From contig CAOLHI010001280.1 of the NCBI GenBank assembly GCA_948474755.1, positions 124,001 through 188,000 on the forward strand: DNA of 64,000 bases. Direction: 5' to 3'. The notes below the pieces were generated by a model, which worked only from the letters and a program-made list of their open reading frames with translations, searched no databases and was not told the DNA's origin. This document shows positions 32,680 through 45,997 of the stretch, in pieces (the stretch's first letter is position 1; every line of letters starts with the position of its first letter). Made by a program: the position numbers and the translations under genes. The stretch is from Ctenosaura bakeri (lineage: Eukaryota > Chordata > Lepidosauria > Squamata > Iguanidae).

Positions 32680-35600
32680 GAAACTGTGAGAAAAGAAGTT
32701 CTGACATGCTGGAGCTTGCCCCAGAAGGAAGGAGAAGGCAAGGTTCCTGCCAAAAGCCACATAGATTCAGAATGACACCCATCCGTGTGATGCAAGAAGA
32801 GAATATTTCAGACAAGCTGCAAAGACAACTGAAGGAAACTGACAGCAGCCCAGGAGCTACAACTTTTGTCATGTGCACTTAAGAGGGAACTACCTAAAAG
32901 TTCAGCTCTAGAATGTTCCAAAGAAACTCTGCCCAAACATACAGCTCAGATGTGAGAGTTATAAAGACCTCTAAAAAAAGAACTTACCTTCTATTTTTAG
33001 GCAGGGACAGTGTGTGAAAAACATCTTTCAAATTTGAAGGGGGGAAAAAAGAATTTCTCCTGTACTGTCAAGGTTTATTTGATTGTTTAGCTAGTGGTCA
33101 GTGAAGTTTCAGAAAGGCCTCTATGTTTTTCTCATCATAATAGACCAGACAAAACTGAGGCAGACGGCGAGATTTGGTAGTGTGTATTTAATTAACACTA
33201 AACTCTTTTAATTATTCATTTATACATGAAGCCCCAAAGAGGCAGCAATGTAAACTAGCTGCCAGCAACTGGACTGAACAAATTCTAAGTCCCAAGTTCC
33301 ATCAAGCATTTAGATCTAAAAGCTAACTGAACTAGATTCTGAGGCCACTGTTGACCTTCCACAAAGTAATATGCATTTTCCTACTATTTAAACTCTGGGG
33401 TTTGTAGTAGAACACTTTTAATATTTTATAGGTATTAATACTCAGGTGTCAATAAGCCTTTCCATTTTGATCTTATTTAAAGACCCTCATTAAGATGTTG
33501 TGAAAGGAACTGATATAGCTTCTAACTGCTTCTGGACTGATAACAAGTGAGCTTCCAAAATTAGCTTTCCTTATTAAGGTTAGGAAACTGCTGGCTGACA
33601 TTCAATTACCATCACTTTCACAAACAGTCTAAAACATTCCTGATAAAGTATCTGAAGAACAGCTACTGCTTGGCTTCAGCCTGCAAGAGCAGACTGAAGG
33701 TCACTTTCAGCCAGGGAAAAATAAATCTCCAATGAAACAAGTCTAAAATATTGACCCCTAAAAAGAAAATAAACGCAACCTTATCAGCACTTTAAGATAT
33801 GCATACTATTTTCTAGTTGTGAGGATAATAAATATACTGGTATGAATGCAGAAATGGTTTGATCATTTTTACAGACTTCAGAAAAAATTCACTCAATCAA
33901 CATGCTCTACAATAATTTCTCTATAAAATTATATTGAGTTCACATTTCCTATAACATTTCTGCATCAATGCCACATTATGAAAACAGCCACACTAGAAGA
34001 TATTTCCAAACTGATGAGCGAATTATGGGAATGTTTACGGAAATAAGGTCCCAGACAGAGATGTATTGGAATAGGAGGACGAACTTCTTTGATGACTAGG
34101 TACCATCTCTCTTCCCTTTCCTCTCTTTCCTCTTCTTCTGAGCCCTTTCAGACTCCCCCTCTGTTCCTGTTTCACCAGGTCTACACCATCACCCACTTTT
34201 TTCTAGGCAGCAGCAATACTGATAATTACTTATCTCTTGTTTACCCACAATACATTTTTGACCCATTACATCTATGTCTGTAAATAAGGGCAATCTTTGT
34301 CTCTGTTTCTTAGTATGATATGTGCTGGCTGGCAGGCATACAAACTGATCTGAGATGTGAATTGAGACTACTGGTTTAATGTTGCCAACCACTTCTTACA
34401 GAAGAAAAACTCATGCTATTCCCCACTGCAATTCCTATGTGGTACTCTCCAAGCAAGAACAGCCTAAATTGTGGAAACTATGAGAGATTAGTTTCCTCAA
34501 CTTATTTTTCCCCTTCTAGTTGTGGGGCTTCTCAGCTACATCAGCAAAATAGTTCAGGAGGAAAAGATGGAAAAACAAGAAATTCACAAACATGTGGGAC
34601 GTTATTGTGCATTTTGATCCCTTGGTGATATTGAAGTAGCTTCATGTATTGATTAATCTGGTTTGTTTTAATCTGGATTTTTAAGGTATAATTACAAATA
34701 AAAGAAACAAAAAGGAAAGGGTGGAAGAGGGAAAAGAGAAAAAGGGAAACAAAGTATAGAGGACATGAACATTTGATACAAGCTAACTGTATTTCCAAAA
34801 ACTAATTTTCTTGAAATTGGCATATCTATAAAATAGACATTTGCAAACAGCTAAAGCAGCAAGATCTTCTGACCACTGAAAGATAGGTGGTGAACGCTTA
34901 TCTTTCCAACCTTGGATTCTAAGTCTTTCTGCAACAGTAAAAACATGCAGGTTCCAAAATTAGGGCCCCTCATTTAGACTCGATGTCACAAGAATACAAT
35001 TTGAAAGAACATGTGAAACTACAAAACGCCAAAGTTTTTTCTAATATAACAATAATATAATATATAAAATTAATATATTGTAACACATCCAATCCAGTAG
35101 CCTTGAATATACACCCATATCATACTCCTCAGGGAAGACTCTAGCATTACATCATTAACATTACTTCAAGCAGAAAACTGCTTTCTAAAAAAAGGCATAT
35201 TAATATCCAGTGCACCCAAAGTATCAATGGTTCCAGGTCTAAAATATTTTCTGTAGAGCTAGGTCCTGGGAAACCCAAGTTCAAGGTGGGCTAAGCTTGT
35301 GTCAATGCAACACAATAGCAAGCATGAATGGGAGGATGTGTGCATCTACATGCATGTGTGACTGGAATACACATTTTGAGAGAGGAAGGTCCTAACTACT
35401 TTCCCTCACTCTCTTTGGGCTACTGTCATGTGGCCTTGCACAGGTTCATAACAAGGCAATTCAACCATTTTGCCAGAACAGATTATCAGTCCCAGCATGA
35501 TAAAGGCATCTTGACCAAGAACTAGAGTTAAAAACTGGAGCAAACACTGAGGTTAAAGAATATCATGTGGTTTTTGAGACAGCAAAATGGGTTGCAACAG

Positions 35601-35885
35601 ATAATGTGTTTCACTCTCAGCTTCTTGAAAGAAAGCTGGGATATAAATTAACAGAACACTTCAGAAATTCACAGAACTGAACAAAAATATTATAAACGTG
35701 ATATATGTTGAATTTTATGTCTCCTTCATTATTGAAAAGGGGTGTGATTCAGCAATTTAATTATGACTTACTACCATTTTGAGCAATTTTGTTTGCCGAT
35801 TCAATGCTCATCAAAATGTTTATAACATTGTTTTTAAAAACTGAGCACAGAAATCACATTTTAAAAACACATTTTCAATTTTGTA

Positions 35886-36000
35886 TACATACACACACAC
35901 ACACATATACAGAGAAAGAGAGAGAGAGAGAGAGAGAGACAGGCAGGCAGGCAGGCAGAGACAGAGAAAAAGTGCAGGGGAGAGAAAAAGAGAGAGAGTA
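35886..36000. repeat. compound microsatellite (AC)n (AG)n (CAGG)n
   Basis: Successive runs of AC, AG, CAGG, and again AG-rich purines on the plus strand. The arginine/glutamate-rich open frame over it is a product of the repeat. Confidence 0.95.
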
Positions 36001-36140
36001 GTTTTATTTAGCTACTGTTTCCTGAAATATAAATCAACCTCATAAAAATAGAGAACAGTAAATTAAAGAAATCTCTTTTTTCCCCCTGAACATCTGGGGG
36101 GAAAATGGTTTCAAGTACATGAAACATTTTCTTAGCACAA

Positions 36141-36371
36141 GAGCTAACAAAATGTCATGGTCTTGAGTGTTGGACTATGACTCTGGTGAACAGGGTTCCA
36201 ATCCCTGCTCAGCCATGGAAACCCACTGGCTGACCCTGAGCAAGTCACACTCTCTCAGCCTCAGACAAAGACAGCCCCCTCTGAAAAAATCTTGCAAGAA
36301 AACCCCATGGTAAGTTCACCTTAGGATCACCATAAGTCATAAACAACTAGAAGGTACACAACAACAGCAAC
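36141..36371 (+). mobile_element. Sauria SINE
   Basis: Head degraded (gagctaacaaaatgtcatgg), then a good 'gtgttggactatgactctgg', 'aacccactggctgaccctga', 'agtcacactctctcagcct' and tail 'ccataagtcataaacaacta'. Confidence 0.9.
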
Positions 36372-38582
36372 ATTTTTAAAAGATACATTCAGCAAAATAA
36401 GAACAAATTACTTACACTCTTTAATGAAAAATATCATTTAAGACTATCAAAAGAAAAAAAGGAACATTAACTATGAAAGCTATATACTGAAACATGAAAA
36501 CAAGAGTATGTAGAGAAAATACTTTGTCCTGACCGTCCATGTTAATAATGGATATATATATTTTTTTGGAGTTACTTACATAAACACAGAATTGTTCTTT
36601 TTCATGTCATTTCTCCCTCTCACATTATTTCACAAACTAAGATCCAGTTTTGCACTTACACATTTCAGTAAGAGATGATGGAAAGCATCCAGGAAAGATT
36701 GTGTCACATTCCAGAAAGATAAAGCCTTTAACAACTCTGGCATATAACCCAAAAATGACACCAGAGTATTCCAAAAACATTCCATAAGAGGCATCTAATT
36801 GTTCATTATATGCACATGTAAACATGCAATCTGTTTCTAAAGCGACAATACAAAATAAAAGCACAAAGTATATCAGCTCAACTATCACCTTTTCCTACTG
36901 GAGCACTACTGAAGTTCCAATTAATCCCCAAAATGGAAATAAATATTTAATAGTAATAAGTACATACGTGTGCTTGGTGTATTAAGCTATTTAACATCTT
37001 CTATCTACTGTCTTAAAAAAATGTAAAAACCCCTCTGATATACTATGATACTATAGGTAACACCTACAATGTTTCTTTACCTTTAGGCACACTCTACCTT
37101 CTATACAAGGCAAATAAGCCAATCTCTACACAGAAGAATACATGGAGAGAAATGGGAATATGCAAATCCAGTGGGAGAACACTTCAGACCCTGGGACACT
37201 CTGTTGCTGACCATAAAATAGCTAGTGTGGGGCAAAGTAACTTCAAAGAGAGATATAATTACGAGCACTCTATGTACACCTGAAATATACAAAACACTTC
37301 ATGTATATGATGAAGTGTGCTATAGTCCATGTCAGCTAATGAACCTGCTAGTCTTTGAGACTACATAAGACTCCTTTGAGACTAACAATCAGGACTGATA
37401 CTTCTGGCTGGCAATCAAATGTAGTAGTGGGGATCTTCTTGAAAGCACAGGGCAATTCCCACTATTATCTCCAGTCTCCTGAGACAACAAGGACTTCTTT
37501 CACAAGAAGACAAGACTTTCCAAGAAGATAATACTTTGGAGATGTTGGAGGGTCTTCTGGAAGGGATCATGATGAGTGGGGAGCCTCTAGTGTGTCAGAC
37601 TTTGATCTCTGGTATCCATTACAATTAGGCCAGATATTTATTTCAGTAATTCTATTACAAATATTCTAATACTTCAACAACTCTGCAATAAAAATTCACA
37701 GAAGTTCCATCCACCTCATGCTGTTAAAATTAAAATCCCTTACTCAGTTGGAATAATTAGTTATTTGTAATGACCTACTTCCCTAAATATTTCACAAATT
37801 GCAAATAACAAATCTTCTTTGTTTTCTTGACATAATTCTCTTCTCTAGAGTAATAAGAAAGGCACTGACACTGTCTTCTCATAAAATATTTTGAATATAA
37901 TTTTAGATACGTGAACCACGAGAAAAATGGAAACACTACTAACAGATCTTATACACAGAGATATTGGTAGTATCTGAAGTAGCCTTGAAAAGTAGAATGC
38001 AAAATTCAGTAAGGCTGCATCTGATCCAATGGATTAAAGTTTTCTACCGTCTGGAAACAAGTACTATTTATTATAATTCTAACCTGTAAATATCCAGAAC
38101 TACAACTTTTATGGCATATCTCTACTACTGTGCAAGCTTCCCACTGTATTTTTGTCTCTTCCACTGTATCTAACAGTGGAACATCAGTTCCTAATCATTC
38201 TACTGTCTGTGATAAACATCAAAATATATGAAACCACTATACCAATGCTTTTAACACTGCCAGGTAGTAATACTCACCAGTGTTAGACACAGACAGTTCA
38301 ACCCATGAGACATTCCAACTACATTAATTCCTGCCTGAATCTTATTCAGTATCTCCTGTAACACCTGGTGCAGAAGCCAAAAATAAACACTTATTTTTCT
38401 AATTGTCACTAATCATGTGACAATTAGATGTTATAGTCATAAAATGTATATTTTAGCCCTAGACATCATCTAATTAGTAGTAGTCCATATATGCCTTTGC
38501 TTACATCATGAACCTATCAAAACTGAGGTTTTTGCAATTTATCCATATTTACAGCAAACATTCCAGTCTTTCTATATTCATG
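36372..38582. other. unannotated AT-rich DNA
   Basis: No recognisable feature. The 83-codon antisense frame at 36888-36637 has no familiar domain. Confidence 0.45.
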
Positions 38583-38755
38583 TTATTGTTCTGCATCTTC
38601 CAGTCAAATCCAACTTATGGAAACCCTATGAGTGTTTTCTTGGCAAAATTTATCTAGAAGAGGTTCTCCACTGCATTCCTCTACACTACAGCCAAGAGTG
38701 TGTAATTTTCCCAAGTCACCCAGCTGGTTTCCACAGCTGAGCAACGACCCTGCAA
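38583..38755 (-). mobile_element. Sauria SINE, diverged
   Basis: 'cagtcaaatccaacttatgg', 'aaaccctatgagtgttttct' and 'caagtcacccagctggtttc' identify an antisense copy. The head is poorly preserved. Confidence 0.75.
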
Positions 38756-38901
38756 TAGCAATTTGAGTTGGCAATAGTTTACATAGGATGCTTACCAGTA
38801 AAATACTTAGAAAATAAAGCTTAAAATTGTAGTTAGTACTCGATGTCATTTAAAAAGTATCAGAGTTCATTCAGTTTTAGAAGGAAAAGTAGTAACTGAC
38901 A

Positions 38902-39084
38902 CTGTTGTTCCTGTGTACCATCGAGTCATTTCTGACTTATGGTGACCTTAAGGCAAATCTACCACTGAGAGTGTGTGACTCAGCCAAGGTTACCCAGTGG
39001 GTTCCCATGGCTGAATGGAGAACTTAACTCTGGTCTCTAGGGTTGTAGTCCAATAGTAAAACAACTATACACCACACTAGCTCA
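38902..39084 (-). mobile_element. Sauria SINE
   Basis: Antisense copy from 'gttcctgtgtaccatcgagt' to 'accacactagctc'. Same orientation as the copy 150 bp upstream but a separate insertion, since each has its own tail. Confidence 0.88.
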
Positions 39085-40384
39085 ATTAATACTGTACACT
39101 AATGGAAATATGATTAGTTAGCTCAGAAACTGATTACAAATAGGCTTTTATTGCAAGCAAAATATTAAAATATATTAATAATAGCCTTTTAAAGCAAGCA
39201 CACATCAAATTGTACAACTTGATATACCCTTCTCATGGCTGAATTTTCACTTTAGTCATCTGATTTTAAAAAATGCAGACAAAATGACAGGTTGGCCACT
39301 GACATGAAGGCATACTTTGCAGGTTCAAAGAATTTTGAACTTTCCATATGGAGAGATTAAAAAGTCTAAAGAAGATTTAAAAGACTTAACTTTGAAGAGG
39401 GAGTAAATTAAAAATGTGAAAGGGGAGAAATGAAGCATATGGTAGTATTGCATATTATTGAAACCACAGAGTATTATCAAAGTAATTGGCTCAACACTGA
39501 TTTGCAAAATATAATCCTTCATATGAGTAGAAGCTTCATAAGAAAAACAATTACTTTAATCTGTTAATATTTTGTGACAGTGACAGGAATACCTAGATTT
39601 AAGCTTCAGTTGATTTTAATGGGACTGGAGCAACGTAAGTTAACACACACTCATGAGCATGGTATTTTTCTCCACCAAAGCAAGTGATTGTTCGGGAATT
39701 TTGAAAGCTGATACAGATGTGCAACAGAACTGTATAATTCAAACATCTGTATGTCTGTGTCAATTGTAACTTGTTTTAAGTTCAAGAATCTGTCTGGAAC
39801 TGTAGATAAGATACATATATCTGAACCTGATGAGTAGTTCATGAAAACATTTACTCATAGCGCAACATATAGCAGTATAATAACTTATAATTTAAAGAAA
39901 ATATCACCACGATGATTAGGCTATCAGTGATACAAGTTTAAAGAGGTTAACCTTCTATGCAGAAATCATTACAGTTGTTTTACATTTCATGCAGCAGAAA
40001 ATGTTACTGTGGGTAATCTCAGAAAACATTTAGGGTGTTTTAGGGTAATATAATGTCACATTGGCAGAAAGGAATTTTTGGATGTTAACCTTCCTGTTCT
40101 TATCCTTGTGGTGGTCCTCAGAATTCTCAAAGACAACGAGACTCAGGAGATAACCCCAAACAACTGTAGACTGTGGCAAGGGGAACTAAAGTAAAGGATG
40201 ATCCCCAAAATCAGGAAGAGGCTTTAAGATCCTGAGAGATGCTTAGAAGTTTACCATGTATCAGGGACACAAAGATGATCTCTGTCATCATAAAGGGTTA
40301 TCATCTTTACTGTACGTGATGTTGTTCATGCTAAAAAGCTTTCACAGAGAAAAGAACCCTTTTTGTTATGGTCTATACAACAGG
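39085..40384. other. unannotated AT-rich DNA
   Basis: No recognisable feature. Confidence 0.45.
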
Positions 40385-40860
40385 CACAATTATTTGTTTT
40401 TATTTACTTATATTCTGTCCCTCTCCCAAAACCAGAACTTGAGGCAGCTTACAACATGATTAAAAAGCAAACAGAAAACATAGTAAATCACCATATTTAA
40501 CCAGAATTAAACAAATCAAATAAAAGCAATTTTAAAACTAAGTCAGAAAAATAAATAAATACAACATCTTTCTTAAAAGCTCCATCCTCAGCAGGCACTC
40601 AGTTTCCAAACTTGCCTTCATAAAATGATCTTTGCTTAGTATCAGAAAGAACTGAGGGAGGAGTCCCTCCCTTGGAAGTAAGATAACCTTCAGATAGGGC
40701 CCTCTTTTCTAACTGTGAGGTGGCAGGACTGAGACATGGGCCTCCCTTGGAGTCCTGAAATCCTGGGCAAGGTTGTATATGGAAATACAGTCTTTCAGGT
40801 AGGCCAAGTCATATAGAGATTGATAGGTCATGACTGGGTCTTCAAAATATATTAGTAATC
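40385..40860 (-). mobile_element. L2-like LINE 3' region, degenerate
   Basis: 'ggaaatacagtctttcaggt' near 40787 parallels 'ggagatacagtctttcagac' at 4314 in the L2-like element. The left end 'attctgtccctctcccaaaa' to 'ggcagcttacaacatgatta' resembles a LINE 3' tail in antisense. No coding motif is visible. Confidence 0.45.
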
Positions 40861-41440
40861 AGCGAACCTGTCATAACAAACTCCTGTCCTTTTTTAATTT
40901 TCAAATGACAAGAAACCATTTTAAATATACTGCACTATTGTGGAGCTTCTCTCTGTAGTTGACTTCCAACATGAATTTTAAAAACATTTACTATATATAA
41001 AAATCTATAATAGCCAAGCTGGTGTTACAACTAAAGTTCAGTTACAAAATAAAAAAAGTAGCAGTAGTTAATGGTATTTTATAGATTTCCTCATGATGGC
41101 AGCATAAACCATCCTGAACTTACCTGGTAACGGAGACTGCTGTTTTAAGATTTAAAATGATTTGTAACACTGACCAGTTACAAATTTTATGCAATACTAT
41201 TTTACAGTTACTTTAGTACAGCTTCTTAAAACTTGTGTCTAAATAAAACATAGTATCACATAGACTGCAATAGAGATCTTTATCATTCAGCCTGGACTTC
41301 AAAGATGAAAAACAGGAGTCCGAATCAGTTTCAGTCAATTTAGTACTGCATGCAAGATAGCCTTTACTATTATGATATCAATAGCTTTCACTTTCCATAC
41401 TTACCATTTCCAAGATGTTTACAAAAAGAAGTAATATTGA

Positions 41441-41648
41441 TGTTGTTGTGTTGTGTTAATATTGATGTTGTTCATTTCTGACTTACGGCGACCCTAAGGC
41501 AACCCAATCACTGGGTTTTCTAGGGGTTGAAAGTATGTGACACACCCTAGGTCACCACCCAGTGGGTTCCACGGCTGAGCTGGGAATCAAACCCTGGTCT
41601 CCAGGGCCATAGTCCAGCACTCAAACCACGACACCACGCTAGCTCTCA
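41441..41648 (-). mobile_element. Sauria SINE
   Basis: Antisense, well preserved: 'tttctgacttacggcgaccc', 'gtgggttccacggctgagct' and the head 'aaaccacgacaccacgctag'. A 16-bp piece 'taatattgatgttgtt' is duplicated inside the tail (41432-41447 and 41457-41472). Confidence 0.92.
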
Positions 41649-42340
41649 AGGAGTAAAATACAATGCTGAAAACAAGATCAGTAGTTCTCCTCCTAATTTC
41701 AAATGTGAATATTTGTTTGAAGAAGCACTGAACACTTAAGATAGAGAGAAAGGGAAGGGCTGACCTTTATAAAGTCGCTAGAAATGAAGAGCAAAGCAAA
41801 CATTTATTCTGCGCTCACGAAAAAAAATCTGGGAGTGTACCAGCATGATTAACTATGATGAGAATAGTGAAAATATTTACTAATACTGTGGAAGGATTCT
41901 TGTTGCTAATACAGGAAAACTCTTAACAGTTCAAAAATCAGTATGCTGTTTATGCACTAGATATAGAAAAAAGCTGCAATTTCTCTTGTAAACAACTTTG
42001 CCAGTATGCTTGACAAGAAGAATGAAAACACATAAAGCTGTTTATTAGGAAGAGATCCTTGACACTGACTGTGTTCTGTGGTTTTCACTGGCTGTGTTTA
42101 CACGTCATTCACAATAACAAGAGTTTATTCTGATTCGTTATATTCAGTGTTCTCAACCATATCTTACTGTGATGGGAATAAGACTAAACGAGCCTCAGGC
42201 TATGTATTTCCCTCCTGCCTCCCCCCTCCTCCCTCCTCCCATGTAGCCATGAGAAAAATGAGAAACTTCCATTATAACTATGCTGTTAAACTGTAAGGAG
42301 CAAATGAAAGGATGCAATGTGAACTGTCCAAATACCTAAA
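41649..42340. other. unannotated DNA
   Basis: No recognisable feature. A C/T-rich stretch lies at 42200-42240. Confidence 0.4.
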
Positions 42341-42577
42341 GGAACGAGATCCCATCTCACCTTGGAAGCTGAGAAGGGTCAGCTCTGCTCAGTACTTGGA
42401 TGGGAGATCACTAATGAATACCAGGTGCTGCCGACTATGTTTCAGAGGAAGGAACTGTCAAAACCACCTCTGAGTATTACTGGGTAAGAAAACCCTATAA
42501 AACTCATGGGGTTATCATAAATAAAACATACCATAAGTCAATATGTGACTTGAAGGCACAGGCACACATACACAAAA
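42341..42577 (+). mobile_element. 5S-Sauria SINE chimera, intact arrangement
   Basis: The 5S rRNA-derived head (42341-42430) contains 'gatcccatctcaccttggaa', 'gcttgctcagtacttgg'-like sequence (agctctgctcagtacttgga), 'tgggagatcactaatgaata' and 'ccaggtgctg'. These positions correspond to the 5S internal control region, the Pol III type 1 promoter. The body 'ttcagaggaaggaactgtca' and the tail 'atatgtgacttgaaggcaca' match Sauria SINE. The 5' third of the 5S sequence is missing. It is not a working 5S rRNA gene. Confidence 0.92.
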
Positions 42578-43089
42578 CTGTTAAAAGTCTTGTACTGATA
42601 GTCACAGCAATTTTGCACCACAACTGGTAACTTAACTTTCTTGATGTTCATGTGTGAGAATGAGGTCAAGATCTCAAATTTTACCGGTAATTTGTAATTG
42701 TGGGACTGTGAGGCTGAGCTCCCAGAAGTTCCTCTCCACTGTGAAAATAGATTCAGTCACAGCAAGCACTTTTGTCTCAATCAAACTTGGTCCCTTGTTT
42801 CTTCACAGGATGTAGATGGTTCATGTAGAAACCTAAATATTGATTTTAGCACTCTAGTAATGAATTCCACAGGTAAGTACTCCTTCCCTCCCACAGAAGT
42901 CTATCACTAGGGAGATCAACAGGTAAGGTTCATAATTCCATCTCAAACTTTTGAGTGGCTGTTCCTGGGCTCTAGAACTCCCTTTTCAGAGGAGTCAGAC
43001 TGCCACCTCCCTACTTTCTTTCTGCAGCCAAGTAAAGACATTTGCTTGTGTCATTATGGCTTGTCTGACAAAAAGTGCTGGATACTGTT

Positions 43090-43285
43090 AACTGTGCTGA
43101 AGTTGCTGAATTTATGGATGTTTACTTTTTTAATTATGCATTTTAACTTTATTTTAATTCTTCTTCACTGTTTAATTGTGCTTTAACTTTTATATTCCGT
43201 GGTTTTTAACTATGTCTTTTTAATTGTTGCAAGCCTCTTTGAGTCCCAACCTGGGGGAAAAAAGTGGAATATTAATAACAATAAA
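43090..43285 (+). mobile_element. probable L2-like LINE 3' tail
   Basis: 'gttgcaagcctctttgagtc', 'ccaacctgggggaaaaaagt' and 'ggaatattaataacaataaa' is the sense form of the LINE tail seen antisense at 4120-4160. It ends in a trinucleotide repeat. Confidence 0.5.
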
Positions 43286-43341
43286 TAATAATAATACCAC
43301 CAGCAGCAGGAACAACAACAACAATAACAATAACAACAACG
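43268..43341. repeat. (AAT)n/(AAC)n microsatellite
   Basis: Alternating AAT and AAC units with an interruption 'accaccagcagcagg'. Confidence 0.9.
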
Positions 43342-45550
43342 GCTTTTCAGAGGGCTCTGTCTCACATTTTCCCTTAGCAAAGGCTTCCTGGAACCCTCCC
43401 TACCCATCCACCCCAGCTTCATTCTCTTCCAACAATTAACTTATTAGCATGCTCAGGATCTGCCTGCCTCAGCCCTCAGCTTCTTGGTCTTCCACCTAGG
43501 ACAGAGGAGCCTCTGCACCCTTCAACAGGTCTGGGTACTGGAGGGCAAGCTGCAGGCTGTTTCCATCTATGGAGCTAAGTGAGGCACGAGGAAGTGAGCC
43601 TAGCTGATCCTGTTGCTCTACTAGGCAGGTTTGAGCCATGGAGTTGCTGGCGCTCAAGACTTGGCCCTTGGGGGTATCCTTTCAGCTCTCACCCTTAATC
43701 TCCACTCCTTCCTTGCCATGCTCCCTCTACTTTCTTCCCTTTGCCCACTCTCAATTGTCTCCTTCATTTTCTAGCCTTCTCCTTCTTTCCCTCCCTCTGA
43801 AATCATTGTCCAGGAAAGGCTCCCTTCTGTTTCTCATTTTCATTTCCCTTTTCTTGTTTCTCCTCTCCCTTTTAGTTTCCCCTTGCTTTCTTAAGTACCC
43901 TGGCCTCTTTTCACTACACAGCAGCTACTGCTTCTTCCATATTCCAGGTGGCTTCTCAGGGGAGCAGCAGTTGATCACTTCCGCATCTGAAAATGGTGCT
44001 CCTTCTCACCATCCCTGGCCCTCATTTGTAGAGAAAGGATTTGGGCCATGCTTTTCAGGGATACCACGGCCATACCACCACAGTAATTTAATTATATTTT
44101 GAAATTCAATTTATTTCAGTGTTCAAGAATGCTGCTGCTCTAGAATGTGCACCATCTGCACATCTAAAAGCACCCAGGGTATGTGGAAGCTTTTCTGGCC
44201 AGCTAAATGTTTCCTTAGTTACTTTGTTTAATGTTAGCAATTCTGTCTGTGTGAGTGCGGAGGAAAGGGCCAAGGTCCACTGTTAAAACAGTCATCTGAC
44301 AATGATTCATGAATATGGAATCTCCCCTGTAATATTTGTTCTTCATTCTTGTCACCGATATCACAGTGTAACAGAATTTCAAATTTACATGCAAAGTTAG
44401 ATTGATCATACTAATCTTAACAGGTGATTTCAAAGTACCACAAGCAGACAAATAAGCTATACTTTTTAAGTGGGTTTCTGTAACAGTAGTTATAATTCAA
44501 ATGTTTAGAGCCTGCTGGCATTAAAATAATCCATGAAATACAAATCACAGTAGCTTTGTGGAAACACTTCTCAGAACTTTCTTGTGGGGGCTGTAATATT
44601 TAAACATGAGTTGCATGAAACTGAACAGCCAACCCAGGAATTACAGACCAATCAGGTGTACTTCACACACAAAAAATAGCTACATGGACATCAAATTATA
44701 CTTAAGTTAAAAGAGAACATATTTCACCCACCAGAAAGTTGTAACTAATTCGTTTCCCAATAGAAAGAAGCTGTTCCAGCACACAGCAAAATCCAGTGTT
44801 CATGGCCTTTCTCACAACTGAGTAGAAACACTTTCTGTACCCATACTTGTGTAGGAACTAACAAACATGAAGCAGTCCATAAAGCCAGATCCAAGGTTTT
44901 TCTCTTCTAAAGAAAGCCCACTGATTTTTAACATACATGTGCACTTGAAAAAGTGGATGGATATTTCTTTATCTATTCACAGAAGTTCACGCTGTAATAA
45001 ATCAGCTAGTCTTGTGCCACTGCTTGATTCCTTCATTCCCCCAACCCCACACCACTGTTTCATTTTATCATAACATACCAATCTCTAGAAATGACAGTAT
45101 ATTGCTTGATTTCAATTCTTGATCCATCGGATGTCTCCTAGATGCTACCAAAAGGGCAGTTACCATTTCTTCCCAAACTGATGAGGGTATGCACATTACA
45201 GTTAACATAAGCTACAGACTTTTTTAAAAATTCCTTTGTGGTCCAATATGCAAGGACATCAACAAAACTGCATAGAATTTTTAAAGGTTTTACATTTCAC
45301 ATCAGTTGCTTTTTTTTTTAATTGGGATGACTATTTTTATGTCACATGACATTTGTTTTGTTTCTAATGACCTTGATGCCTACTGCCTACGTGGCACAAA
45401 TATGACAAAGAAATTAATAAAATAAAAGATAATTGATAGTGTGCTATTAAATGACAATGTCCCATTAAATGACAAACTCAACAAGCTTCAAATGAAGAGC
45501 TCAGGCATCTTTAACTTCTTTTTTTAAAGTAACATTGCAGTAGAGAGCAT
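43342..45550. other. unannotated DNA, with a pyrimidine-rich ORF
   Basis: 43638-44102 is a 154-codon frame with a good start context (gagccatgg) and a hydrophobic, leucine/serine/phenylalanine-rich translation. The hydrophobicity is explained by a run of C/T-rich DNA, and no family is recognised. The rest of the segment shows nothing. Confidence 0.35.
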
Positions 45551-45880
45551 TCTCCTGCTCTTCCACCAGCTGCTGCGTGGCCAGCTAAGGATGGATCACA
45601 CCCCAATTTCTCAGCACCATAAACCCTCTCCCAATGCCCCCATCCTGCACCCAATGAAGGAGATGGGGTAGAAAAGAGAAGTGTAGGGCCACCATGTCAA
45701 CCCACTGCCTTTCTTTCTCCTTTCCCTAACCTGGTTTGGATGCTGGTTGCCCATTCCCCAACCATGTTTTGAATCTCTTTCCACATACACATACACATAC
45801 CGGTAATTAAACAATTGTGATTTTCCCACTTTTACAGTGATACAGCACTTCTAACCCTAGTAACTGTGGAAGGTCAGTTG
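45551..45880. mobile_element. Tigger/pogo-like MITE, subtype B, left end lost
   Basis: The interior 'cagctaaggatggatcacac' and 'aaaccctctcccaatgcccc' is shared with 17271-17722. The right terminus '..aactgtggaaggtcagttg' is followed by TA (45881-45882). The left terminal repeat is not present. Confidence 0.75.
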
Positions 45881-45997
45881 TATTTTCAGTAGTTTCATAT
45901 TTTCTCTAAGATAATCTAAACATAGTAAATTGCTGCTGGCATATTATAATATAGCATAATGTCACTATCAATTAATAACCTAAAATATATAACTATG

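Larger units (their letters stand above)
32231..36140. other. unannotated AT-rich DNA with microsatellites
   Basis: Nearly 4 kb with no recognisable gene or interspersed repeat apart from the two simple repeats listed separately. Short frames (for example 32878-32591 and 34798-34541) contain simple sequence or no known motif. Confidence 0.45.

Noticed and set aside
35789..36001. 70-codon arginine/glutamate-rich ORF
   Set aside because: Translation of an AG-rich microsatellite.
42341..42430. A 5S rRNA gene
   Set aside because: The 5' part is missing, it is diverged, and it is fused to a SINE body and tail; the same fusion occurs elsewhere in the window.
43638..44102. 154-codon ORF that looks like a membrane protein
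   Set aside because: The hydrophobicity comes from C/T-rich low-complexity DNA; no signal peptide-like organisation, family or splice signals could be supported.
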